Assembly: GCF_008579165.1 (NCBI RefSeq)
Contig: NZ_BKCN01000002.1
DNA from: Iodidimonas nitroreducens
Lineage (GTDB): Bacteria; Pseudomonadota; Alphaproteobacteria; Sphingomonadales; Rhodothalassiaceae
Direction: 5' to 3' (one strand)
DNA length: 64,000 bases
Made by a program: the position numbers and the translations under genes. Position 1 is the first letter of the stretch; the number at the start of each line of letters is the position of its first letter. This document shows positions 8,206 to 16,291 of this stretch, piece by piece. The notes beneath the pieces were generated by a model that did no database searches, was not told the DNA's origin, and was given only the letters and a program-made list of their open reading frames with translations.

Positions 8206-10995
8206 GTGGCTGATACCTCTGACACGTCTTCGCCATCTCGTCCCATATCCAGCATTGCCATCGAAGAGGAAATGAAGGCGTCTTATCTCGATTATGCCAT
8301 GAGCGTGATCGTGAGCCGGGCGCTTCCCGATGTGCGCGATGGGTTAAAGCCCGTGCACCGCCGCATTCTCTATTCGATGCATGAAAATGGCTATGAATGG
8401 AATAAGCCCTATCGCAAATCGGCCCGCATCGTGGGGGATGTGATGGGGAAATACCATCCCCATGGCGATAGCGCGATCTATGATGCTTTGGTGCGGATGG
8501 CTCAGGATTTTTCCATGCGCCTGCCTTTGGTGGATGGTCAGGGGAATTTTGGCTCGATGGATGGCGATCCGGCAGCCGCCATGCGCTATACCGAAGCCCG
8601 GATGGCGAAGGTGGCCACGGCGCTTTTGACCGATATCGACAAGGATACGGTCAATTTTGCCGATAATTATGATGGCTCTGAATCCGAACCTGTGGTTTTG
8701 CCGGCCCGCTTTCCCAATCTTCTGGTGAATGGGGCCGCCGGCATCGCAGTGGGCATGGCCACCAATATTCCGCCCCATAATCTGGGCGAGGTGATCGATG
8801 CCACTTTGGCCCTGATCGATGGCGAGGCCAGCACCAATGCCGAACTGATGGCCTATGTAAAGGGGCCTGATTTCCCCACGGGTGGGATCATTCTGGGCCG
8901 GGCCGGGATCAGATCGGCCATCGAAACGGGCCGGGGATCGATCATCATCCGTTCGCTCTCGCATTTCGAGGAAGTGCGCGGACGCGAAGCCATCATCATC
9001 ACCGAAACGCCCTTTCAGGTGAATAAATCCTCGATGATCGAAAAAATCGCCGAGGCCGTGAAAACCAAGCGGATCGAGGGCATTGCCGATCTACGCGATG
9101 AATCCGATCGCGATGGCGTGCGGGTGGTTATTGAATTGAAGCGCGATGCGGTGGGCGATGTCGTGCTCAATCAGCTTTATCGTTTCACTCCGGTTCAAAC
9201 CTATTTCGGCATCAATATGCTGGCCCTTAATCATGGGCGGCCCGAGCAGCTTTCTTTGCGCGATGTGCTCAAAGCCTTTGTTGCCTTTCGTGAAGAGGTG
9301 ATTGTCCGTCGCACCAAGTTCGAGCTTGGAAAGGCGCGGGATCGGGCGCATCTGGCCGTTGGTCTGGTGGTGGCGGTGACCAATATCGATGAAGTGGTGG
9401 CCATTATCCGCAGCGCGCCCAGCCCCGCCGTGGCCCGCGAAACGCTGTTGCAGCGCGATTGGGATGCCGCCGATATTCTGCCCTATCTCGATCTGATCGG
9501 CGAGCCACCCATGCCCGGCTCAGAAGGCTCGGTCTATCGGCTGACCGAGGTGCAGGTGAAAGCCATTCTGGATTTGCGCCTCCATCGTTTGACAGCATTA
9601 GGCCGCGATGAAATTGGCAAGGAACTGGATGAACTGGCGGAAAAAATCCGCGGCTTTCTTGAAATTCTGCGCTCGCGTGTGCGTTTATATGAGGTTTTGC
9701 GTTCAGAATTGGTGTCCGTGCGCGAAGAATTTGCCACGCCTCGGCGTACCGAAATCAGCATGCTGGAAGCCAGCGGTGTTGATGAAGAAGATCTGATCGC
9801 CAATGAAGAGATGGTCGTCACCGTGACCCATGGCGGCTATATCAAACGCGTGCCGCTTGATAGCTATCGGGAACAGCGCCGTGGCGGCAAGGGTCGTTCG
9901 GCCATGGCCACCCGCGAAGAAGATGTGCTGACCACGGTTTTTGTTGCCAATACGCATCAGCCGATGCTGTTCTTCTCGAATTATGGGCAGGTTTATAAGC
10001 TCAAGGTGTGGCGCTTGCCCCTTGGCACGCCGCAAAGCCGGGGCAAGGCCCTGATCAATCTGCTGCCGCTAACGGACGGCGAGATCATCACCAATCTCAT
10101 GGCGCTTCCTGAAGATGAGGAAAGCTGGAGCGAATTGAACGTGATTTTCGCCACCCGCAGCGGGAATGTGCGCCGCAATCTGCTGTCGGATTTCACCAAT
10201 GTTCCCTCGAATGGCAAAATCGCCATCCGATTTGAAGAAGGGGCCGATGATCGTCTGATCGGGGTGCGTGTGGCCCGCGAGGAAGATGATGTGCTGCTGG
10301 CGGCCCATTCCGGCAAATGCATTCGGTTCCCGGTGCGCGATGTTCGGGTTTTCAAGGGCAGAACGGCCACCGGGGTGCGCGGCATGCGGCTGGCATCGGG
10401 GGATCAGGTGATTGGCATGTCCATTTTGAATGGGCAGGATGCCACGGCTGATGAGCGGGAGTCTTATCTGAAGGCGGCCGCATGGAAGAACAATGAAGCC
10501 GTGAATAACGATGAAAAGGCTTTGGGTGATCTTTCGCCTGAACAAAAGGAGAGGATGGCCGAACGCGAACAATTCATCCTCACCATCACCGAAAATGGTT
10601 ATGGCAAGCGCACCAGTTCTTATGAATATCGCACCACGGGCCGGGGCGGGCAGGGGATCGTGAATATCGTGACCAGTGATCGCAATGGCGCGGTCGTCGC
10701 CTCTGGTCCGGTTACCACTAGCGAACAATTGATGCTGCTGACCAATGCCGGCAAAATCATTCGGATCGGGATTCAGGATATCCGCATCGCGGGCCGCAAT
10801 ACCCAGGGCGTGACTTTGTTCCGTATTGATCCTGAAGAAAAAGTGGTGAGTGTGGCCAAGGTGCCCGAACCCGGTGAAGAAGCAGAAGATCAGCGAGACG
10901 AGGATCTGGAATCGCCACAGGCAGCTCAGGATACCGAAATCGATGTCGATAGCACTGATCCGATGAAGGATGAGAGCCAGACAGATGAGGACTGA
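8206..10995 (+). CDS. gyrA: DNA gyrase subunit A
   Basis: A 929-residue type II topoisomerase subunit that breaks and rejoins DNA in the GyrA2-GyrB2 complex. The active-site tyrosine is Tyr128 (AAMRYTEARM). The quinolone-determining region reads HPHGDSAIYD, with Ser89 and Asp93 at the positions that mutate in resistant strains, so the wild-type susceptible residues are present. The GyrA box in the C-terminal wrapping domain is YREQRRGGKG. The domain has the six-bladed repeat pattern typical of gyrase rather than ParC. The C-terminal tail is strongly acidic, as in many gyrases. Start is the GTG at 8206, with an AGAAGG motif upstream. It ends 15 bases from the convergent LysR gene. Confidence 0.97.
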   Translation: MADTSDTSSPSRPISSIAIEEEMKASYLDYAMSVIVSRALPDVRDGLKPVHRRILYSMHENGYEWNKPYRKSARIVGDVMGKYHPHGDSAIYDALVRMAQDFSMRLPLVDGQGNFGSMDGDPAAAMRYTEARMAKVATALLTDIDKDTVNFADNYDGSESEPVVLPARFPNLLVNGAAGIAVGMATNIPPHNLGEVIDATLALIDGEASTNAELMAYVKGPDFPTGGIILGRAGIRSAIETGRGSIIIRSLSHFEEVRGREAIIITETPFQVNKSSMIEKIAEAVKTKRIEGIADLRDESDRDGVRVVIELKRDAVGDVVLNQLYRFTPVQTYFGINMLALNHGRPEQLSLRDVLKAFVAFREEVIVRRTKFELGKARDRAHLAVGLVVAVTNIDEVVAIIRSAPSPAVARETLLQRDWDAADILPYLDLIGEPPMPGSEGSVYRLTEVQVKAILDLRLHRLTALGRDEIGKELDELAEKIRGFLEILRSRVRLYEVLRSELVSVREEFATPRRTEISMLEASGVDEEDLIANEEMVVTVTHGGYIKRVPLDSYREQRRGGKGRSAMATREEDVLTTVFVANTHQPMLFFSNYGQVYKLKVWRLPLGTPQSRGKALINLLPLTDGEIITNLMALPEDEESWSELNVIFATRSGNVRRNLLSDFTNVPSNGKIAIRFEEGADDRLIGVRVAREEDDVLLAAHSGKCIRFPVRDVRVFKGRTATGVRGMRLASGDQVIGMSILNGQDATADERESYLKAAAWKNNEAVNNDEKALGDLSPEQKERMAEREQFILTITENGYGKRTSSYEYRTTGRGGQGIVNIVTSDRNGAVVASGPVTTSEQLMLLTNAGKIIRIGIQDIRIAGRNTQGVTLFRIDPEEKVVSVAKVPEPGEEAEDQRDEDLESPQAAQDTEIDVDSTDPMKDESQTDED

Positions 10996-11010
10996 TCTTC
11001 GAGCCTGATT

Positions 11011-11922
11011 TCATGGGGCGCGTTCGAGGCCCGAAAGCTCGAGGATCAGGCTGCCCAGCATCCGATAGGCTTCGGCGCCGGGGGCGCTTTTCCTCCATAA
11101 CAGGCCGATTTCCCGGGAGATCGGCATATCGGTGATCTTGCGAACGATGATCGCCCGATCCCCGAGCATTTCCGATTGCACATAAAAATGCGGAAAAAAA
11201 GACAGGCCCATGCCCATGCCAACCATCTGGCGCAAGGTATCAAGGCTGGTCCCTTCATAGTCAGTCAAAAGATGTGCTTTCAAGCGCCGACATAATCGTT
11301 CGACCTGATCATGAAAGCGATGGCTGGGGCCAAGGGCGAGAATGGCGCTGCCCTTGAGATCGGCGGCCTTAAGCGACTCCTTCAAGGCCAGGGGATGATC
11401 CCGTGCAAGCCCGATCAGCAAAGGCTCGTGAAACAGGCTTTCAATCTCGAATCGATGGGGGGCACCATCAAGGGAATTGAGTAGAAGATCATAGCGCCCT
11501 TCCATCAATTCCTGTTCCAGAGCGGCGGGCACATCTTCGCGCACATAAAGCTTCATCTTTGGCCAGCGGCGATGCAATTCCGGCACCAAACTCGGCAACA
11601 GATAGGGCCCTAAGCTGGTGGGCACCCCGATGCGGATCGTTCCCGCAAAGATATTTGGCATTGATTTGGCGGCGCTGCAAAAATCTGAAAGATCAATGAG
11701 AAGCTGACGCGCCCGAGGCAAAAGTGCCGCCCCATCGGCCGATAGACGAACGCCAAAGCGGCCCCGCTCAAATAATCGGGTGCCCAAACGACCTTCGAGA
11801 TCGGCGATCTGGCCACTTAAAGTGGGCTGGGTGACGTGCAAGCGCGTTGCGGCTTCCCTGAAAGCGCGGCATTCCGACAAGGTGACAAAATATTCAATCT
11901 GGCGAAGGGTGGGGCGAAGCAT
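11011..11922 (-). CDS. OxyR-like LysR-family regulator lacking the peroxidatic Cys
   Basis: A LysR-family regulator of 303 residues. The winged helix-turn-helix covers about residues 3-62 (FREAATRLHVTQPTLSGQIADLE) and is followed by the linker helix and a substrate-binding domain. The OxyR character is clear: TQPTLSGQI, GPYLLPSLVPELH and GTSLDTLRQMVGMGMG match landmark stretches of E. coli OxyR. At the redox site E. coli has H-C199-L-R-D-Q and then Cys208. Here the same stretch is H201-R202-F-H-D205-Q206 with Cys211, so the peroxide-reactive Cys is Arg and only the resolving Cys remains. It therefore probably does not sense peroxide by disulfide formation. It is divergent from the ABC-HlyD-TolC operon, which is its likely target. 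Ligand unknown. Confidence 0.85.
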   Translation of the reverse strand: MLRPTLRQIEYFVTLSECRAFREAATRLHVTQPTLSGQIADLEGRLGTRLFERGRFGVRLSADGAALLPRARQLLIDLSDFCSAAKSMPNIFAGTIRIGVPTSLGPYLLPSLVPELHRRWPKMKLYVREDVPAALEQELMEGRYDLLLNSLDGAPHRFEIESLFHEPLLIGLARDHPLALKESLKAADLKGSAILALGPSHRFHDQVERLCRRLKAHLLTDYEGTSLDTLRQMVGMGMGLSFFPHFYVQSEMLGDRAIIVRKITDMPISREIGLLWRKSAPGAEAYRMLGSLILELSGLERAP

Positions 11923-11933
11923 TGCTCATTTCC

Positions 11934-11971
11934 ATAGCTATTTTCCTATTTATATCATAGAAAATATTGAT
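11934..11971. promoter_or_regulatory. OxyR-type operator candidate
   Basis: In the 108-bp divergent gap the sequence reads ATAG (11934-11937), eight bases, CTAT (11946-11949), seven bases, ATAG (11957-11960), seven bases, TGAT (11968-11971). The E. coli OxyR site is ATAG-N7-CTAT-N7-ATAG-N7-CTAT, so three of four quarter-sites match, with one extra base in the first spacer. An overlapping inverted repeat, TATTTTC (11939-11945) and GAAAATA (11960-11966), has a 14-base spacer. The position between an OxyR-like gene and its divergent neighbour is what autoregulation plus target control would need. Confidence 0.55.
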
Positions 11972-12030
11972 TTGAACAATCAAAAAGGACGCACCATCTA
12001 GTTGATCTGAATGAACGGAAAGGTGAAGGC

Positions 12031-13710
12031 ATGGCCAATCATGTGACGGATGATGCTGCCGAAATCAGACATATCTGGCGCTGGATGATCTGGCTGCTTG
12101 GCCCTGAGCGTCGTTTTTATTATGCCGCGATTATTCTTGGCACAGTGATCAGCCTCTTGACCCTTGCCATTCCGATTTCAGTGCAGATGCTTGTTGATAG
12201 TGTTGCCAATACGGCGCTTGTTCAGCCTGTCGTGGTTTTATCGCTCAGCCTGTTTGGCCTCCTGTCCATCTCGGGGGGGCTATGGGCGGCGCGGGCTTAT
12301 CTGATGGAAATCTTTTCCCGTCGTATCCATGCCCGTTTGTCAGCGGAAATGGCCATGACGGCCATTCATGCCCGGACAGATTGGTTCGAGGAAGCCCGCC
12401 GCAGCGATCTTTATGATCGCTATTTCGATATCATGGTCCTGCAAAAAACAGTGCCGGAAATCCTGATCGGTGGCTTTTCCATCGTCTTTCAGGCTGGGAT
12501 CGGCTTTGTGGTGGTCTCATTTTACCATCCGCTGTTCTTTGGCCTGATCCTTGGTTACAGCTTTATCATTTGGCTCATCTGGATGATCTGGGGCAAAAGG
12601 GGAACACTGGGGCAGGTTCAGGTGAGCCATGCCAAATATCGCATGGCCCATTGGCTAGGCTCTCTGGCCGCAACTAATGGATTTTACAAACGCCGCAGCC
12701 ATGTGGATCACGCCCTTTTGCGTACCGAAAGACTGGGGGCAGAGTATCTGCGTGCCCAGGAACAGCAATATTCGGCGAGTTTTGCCCAAACTATCAGCCT
12801 GCTGGCGCTTTATGCTTTGGCGAGCGCGGCGCTTTTAGGGATTGGCGGCTGGCTGGTGATCGAAAATCAGCTTACTTTGGGGCAGCTTGTTGCGGCTGAG
12901 CTTATTTTATCGGCGGCGTTTTTCGGCTTTTCTCAATTCAGTGTTTATCTTGATAAGTTTTATCTGCTGGCCGCTTCAATCGAGGAATTATCGCAGGTTT
13001 TCAGCGCCCCTCTGGAGCCCAATGAGGGCACAAGAACCATCGAAGACCGTGTTCCGGATCTGGAATTTGCCGCTGTTAAAGTGAATTTCGGGGGCGAGAA
13101 CACGGCTTTCAACTTCAAGATAGCGGCAGGCACCAAGGTCGTTGCCCATAAGGCTGATAGCCGCTTTCAGCGCCTTTTCACCAATCTTCTGAAACGCCAT
13201 ATAGACCCCGAACGCGGCCATATCCTGCTCGCCGGAGAGGATATCCGGCAATTCGAAATCATGGCCCTGCGGCAACAGATCGTTGTTCTGGATCGCCCGG
13301 CAATCATTGCCTGCACCATTGCTGAATATCTGCAACTGGCAAGGCCTTCTGCGCGCTATGAAGAGATTGAGGCGGCCCTTCAAATCGTTGGGTTGTCTCA
13401 TGTTATTGCTTCATTGGATGAACAATTGGATACCGAGCTTTTATCCAATGGCTGGCCGCTATCCGCAGCCGAAGCTTTGCAACTCAAATTGGCCGCCGCC
13501 TTGCTGGCACAGCCAAAAATCCTGGTGATCGGTGAAATCTACGACATGCTGTCGCCGGACCGGATGAGTGCGCTTCACACCCATTTTGCCAGCCTTTCCC
13601 AAACCACCGTGATCTTGTTCAGTAATCATCACCAACCGTCTGGCTTTTCGCCATTTTTAAAGAGCGATGAGGCGCTATCCGCCGATGTCCAAAAGGAGCA
13701 GCCGCAATGA
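12031..13710 (+). CDS. ABC-exporter-like half-transporter with degenerate ATPase domain
   Basis: A 559-residue protein with the plan of an ABC exporter half: about six membrane segments over residues 20-320, then a nucleotide-binding-like domain from about residue 340. The second domain has lost its catalytic motifs. Aligned on GTKVV (367-371), the Walker A Lys is Gln380 and the flanking Gly and Ser are Phe379 and Arg381. The signature is LSAAE (477-481) instead of LSGGQ. Walker B reads ILVIGE, with Gly501 for the Asp, though Glu502 and the switch His (SNHH, 531-534) remain. ATP hydrolysis by this chain looks unlikely. It could pair with another ABC half encoded elsewhere, or work as a non-ATPase membrane partner. 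The HlyD-like gene overlaps its stop codon. Confidence 0.8.
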   Translation: MANHVTDDAAEIRHIWRWMIWLLGPERRFYYAAIILGTVISLLTLAIPISVQMLVDSVANTALVQPVVVLSLSLFGLLSISGGLWAARAYLMEIFSRRIHARLSAEMAMTAIHARTDWFEEARRSDLYDRYFDIMVLQKTVPEILIGGFSIVFQAGIGFVVVSFYHPLFFGLILGYSFIIWLIWMIWGKRGTLGQVQVSHAKYRMAHWLGSLAATNGFYKRRSHVDHALLRTERLGAEYLRAQEQQYSASFAQTISLLALYALASAALLGIGGWLVIENQLTLGQLVAAELILSAAFFGFSQFSVYLDKFYLLAASIEELSQVFSAPLEPNEGTRTIEDRVPDLEFAAVKVNFGGENTAFNFKIAAGTKVVAHKADSRFQRLFTNLLKRHIDPERGHILLAGEDIRQFEIMALRQQIVVLDRPAIIACTIAEYLQLARPSARYEEIEAALQIVGLSHVIASLDEQLDTELLSNGWPLSAAEALQLKLAAALLAQPKILVIGEIYDMLSPDRMSALHTHFASLSQTTVILFSNHHQPSGFSPFLKSDEALSADVQKEQPQ

Positions 13711-14744
13711 TGCACTCTGATCGCTTTCCTCAATCCGATTGGGATATTTTCAAATCCCTCAAATCCCTTCACCTTCCTCGGCCCATAAGGTTGCTTATCT
13801 GGCTGATCATGAGCTTTCTTGTGCTGGCCGGTTTATTCATGTGGTTCACCCCATGGGTGCAAACCGCCGCCGGGAACGGTGTGGTGACGACCCTTGATCC
13901 GCGCGATCGCCTGCAAACGGTGACAGCGATGGTCTCAGGCCGTGTTGAGACATGGTTCGTGCGCGAAGGTCAGGAGGTCAAAGCCGGTGATCCCATCGTT
14001 CGTTTGATCGATAATGATCCTCGGCTCATCGAACGGATCGAAAGCGAACGCGCCGCAACCGAACGTCAATTGGAAGCAGCCCGGCGAGCACGGGAAACAG
14101 CCCGCATCGATTATGAGAGAAAACAGCGGCTGGAAGCCGAAGGGTTGAGTTCGCGGCTCGATCTTGAAACGGCGCGGATCAAATATGAGGAAATGAAGGC
14201 CCGCGAAGCATCCGCTGCGGCGGCGCTCAATCGCATTGAAGTCACCCAATCACGCCTGCAAAGCCAAACGGTCGTGGCGCCGCGCGATGGTGTCGTGCTT
14301 ACCCTCAATGCCGGAGATAATGCGACAATGGTAAAAGAAGGGCAGGCGCTTGCCACCTTTCTCCCTTTGAATGTCGAGCGCGTGGTGGAGCTTTTTGTGG
14401 ATGGGCGGGATGCGCCCCTTGTTCGCCCCGGCCATAAAGCCCGCCTGATGTTTGAAGGATGGCCGACTATGCAATTCAGCGGCTGGCCTTCGGTTGCGGT
14501 CGGGACCTTTGGCGGGATCGTGCAATTCATTGATCCGGTGGCATCGCGCAATGGCCTGTTTCGCGTGCTGATCATTGAGGATAAAAACGACTATCCTTGG
14601 CCGGACGAACATTTCATCCGACTGGGTGCCGGAGCCCGGGGCACAGTTTTGCTCAATGAAGTCTCGGTTGGTTATGAAATCTGGCGCCGGTTGAATAATT
14701 TTCCGCCGCAAATGCCCACCGGATTGATAGGTGAAGCCCCATGA
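13707..14744 (+). CDS. HlyD-family periplasmic adaptor
   Basis: A 345-residue membrane-fusion protein. One membrane anchor lies at about residues 28-48, followed by a split biotinyl-lipoyl-like beta domain (GNGVVTTLDPRDRLQTV, then VVAPRDGVVLTLNAGD) that encloses a long alpha-helical hairpin rich in Arg, Glu and Ala (about residues 105-175). A C-terminal beta-barrel follows. Adaptors of this family bridge an inner-membrane transporter and a TolC-type channel. The gene starts within the stop of the ABC gene (ATGA at 13707), and its own stop overlaps the start of the TolC-type gene, so all three proteins are made in coupled amounts. A second ATG at 13710 is equally usable. Substrate unknown. Confidence 0.88.
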   Translation: MMHSDRFPQSDWDIFKSLKSLHLPRPIRLLIWLIMSFLVLAGLFMWFTPWVQTAAGNGVVTTLDPRDRLQTVTAMVSGRVETWFVREGQEVKAGDPIVRLIDNDPRLIERIESERAATERQLEAARRARETARIDYERKQRLEAEGLSSRLDLETARIKYEEMKAREASAAAALNRIEVTQSRLQSQTVVAPRDGVVLTLNAGDNATMVKEGQALATFLPLNVERVVELFVDGRDAPLVRPGHKARLMFEGWPTMQFSGWPSVAVGTFGGIVQFIDPVASRNGLFRVLIIEDKNDYPWPDEHFIRLGAGARGTVLLNEVSVGYEIWRRLNNFPPQMPTGLIGEAP

Positions 14745-16207
14745 TGAGGATGGTGTGTGCCTTTTTCCAAAGGCTGGTCTTAGGGGCTATAGCCCTTAGC
14801 TTCAGCCTCTTGCTCATAATTTATGCAGGGTCTGCCCGGGCGAGTGAGCTGACTTTGAAGGAGGTTTTGGAAAGCGCGCGCGAGCATTTTCCGCAAGTGG
14901 CTGCGGCCATGGCCGCGCGGGACGCAAGGCGCGGGGATTTACTGGCAGCCCAGGGGGCCTTTGATGCCCAAGCCACCCAAAGCACACGCCAGCGTCTTTC
15001 GGGATTTTGGGATGGCAAAACTTTTGAATCTTCGGTGACCAAGCCATTGGAAAATTTTGGCGGTAAAGTTTATGGAGGCTACCGAATTTCGGAGGGTGAA
15101 TTTCCGATTTATGAAGACATCATGTTCACCAACAGCTTTGGTGAATTGAAGGCGGGGGTCTCGCTTTCGCTTTTGCGTGACAGGGAAATCGATGCCCGAC
15201 GGGTGAAGCGCATGAATAGCGCCATCGATATTCGTGCCGCAGATCTTGATCTGCTGGCAACCCGGCTTGCGGTGCAGGAAGCAGCCATGCGCGCATTCTA
15301 TTCCTGGCAGGCCGCGGGGCGGCAGATGGATATTTATCGGACCTTGCTGGCCTTGGCCAAAGATCGGGATCAGGCTTTGTCCAGAAGGGTGGCGCAAGGG
15401 GATGCCCCTGAAATTCTGAGGGTTGAAAATCGTCAGATTCTCATTCGCCGGGAAATTCTGATGGCCGAAGCAGACCAGCGCTTTCGGGATGCAAGCACGA
15501 TGCTCTCTCTTTATCTGCGTGACGATGCGCGTCAACCGGTACGCGTTGGAGCCGAGCGTTTGGGCGCTGCTCTGCCCGAACCACAGATTTTCCATGCTGA
15601 AGCCCTTCTTTCCGAAGCGCTTCAGCGTTTAGATGAGCGTCCCGAATTGCGATTGATTGATGCCCGGCTTGAAACTGGCATGAATGAACTCATGCTTGCA
15701 CAAAATATATTGAAGCCCCGCCTTGATGTTGATTTCGAGGTTTCACGTGATTTCGGCGATGGCAGCATCACTCGTGAGGGCACGGATGTGATTTTGGGAT
15801 TGAAGCTGGTCATCCCCTTACAGACGCGATTGGGTGAGGGGCAAAGAGCGCGGGCGAGGGCCGAAATCGCCCGCATGCGTCATGAGCGGCAAATGCAGGC
15901 GGATCAGTTGGAAGTCGAACTGCGGATGATCGCAACGGCGATCTCAACGTCGTCACGGCTGGTGGAACTTGCCGAGGCTGAACTGGCGCAGGCCCGATTG
16001 ATGGAAAAGGCCGAACGGACGCGTTTTGAGAATGGTGAGAGCGATTTTTTTCTTTTGAATATTCGCGAGGAACGGGTGGCCGATGCCGAAGTGCGGGCTA
16101 TCGATGCGCGGCTGCGCTATGCCGTGGCCGAGGCTGATCTTTTTGCTGCAACTTTGGCGCTTGCTGCCCTGGGTTTGAAGGATTTCGACCTTCAGGGAAG
16201 AGGCTGA
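14741..16207 (+). CDS. TolC-family outer-membrane factor
   Basis: A 488-residue outer-membrane efflux protein. The signal peptide covers about residues 10-36 and is cut after an ASA/RAS-type site. The mature part has two long coiled-coil repeats rich in Arg, Ala, Glu and Leu (about residues 150-270 and 375-480), typical of the TolC trimer. The inner helices carry the paired pattern of the OEP family (LLRDREIDARRVKRMN, then LKLVIPLQTRLGEGQRARAR). It is the last gene of the ABC-HlyD-TolC operon. An imperfect hairpin overlaps its stop but lacks a T-run. With the two upstream genes it would form a continuous route through both membranes, if the degenerate ABC protein can power or gate transport. 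Confidence 0.88.
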   Translation: MMRMVCAFFQRLVLGAIALSFSLLLIIYAGSARASELTLKEVLESAREHFPQVAAAMAARDARRGDLLAAQGAFDAQATQSTRQRLSGFWDGKTFESSVTKPLENFGGKVYGGYRISEGEFPIYEDIMFTNSFGELKAGVSLSLLRDREIDARRVKRMNSAIDIRAADLDLLATRLAVQEAAMRAFYSWQAAGRQMDIYRTLLALAKDRDQALSRRVAQGDAPEILRVENRQILIRREILMAEADQRFRDASTMLSLYLRDDARQPVRVGAERLGAALPEPQIFHAEALLSEALQRLDERPELRLIDARLETGMNELMLAQNILKPRLDVDFEVSRDFGDGSITREGTDVILGLKLVIPLQTRLGEGQRARARAEIARMRHERQMQADQLEVELRMIATAISTSSRLVELAEAELAQARLMEKAERTRFENGESDFFLLNIREERVADAEVRAIDARLRYAVAEADLFAATLALAALGLKDFDLQGRG

Positions 16208-16291
16208 GGGGCAGGATGCCCAGGCGCTCAGGACCTCCACTTTCAGGACTCTAAGACAAGCCGTCCTTCAGCCATCCCATCAGCCATTTCT

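Noticed and set aside
8469..8500. Quinolone-resistance mutation in gyrA
   Set aside because: Ser89 and Asp93 are the wild-type residues at the two main positions, so the sequence predicts no target-based resistance.
16204..16231. Hairpin (CTGAG, GGGCA / TGCCC, CTCAG) over the TolC-type stop as a terminator
   Set aside because: No T-run follows and the stem is interrupted; it may be a weak structure but I would not call it a terminator.
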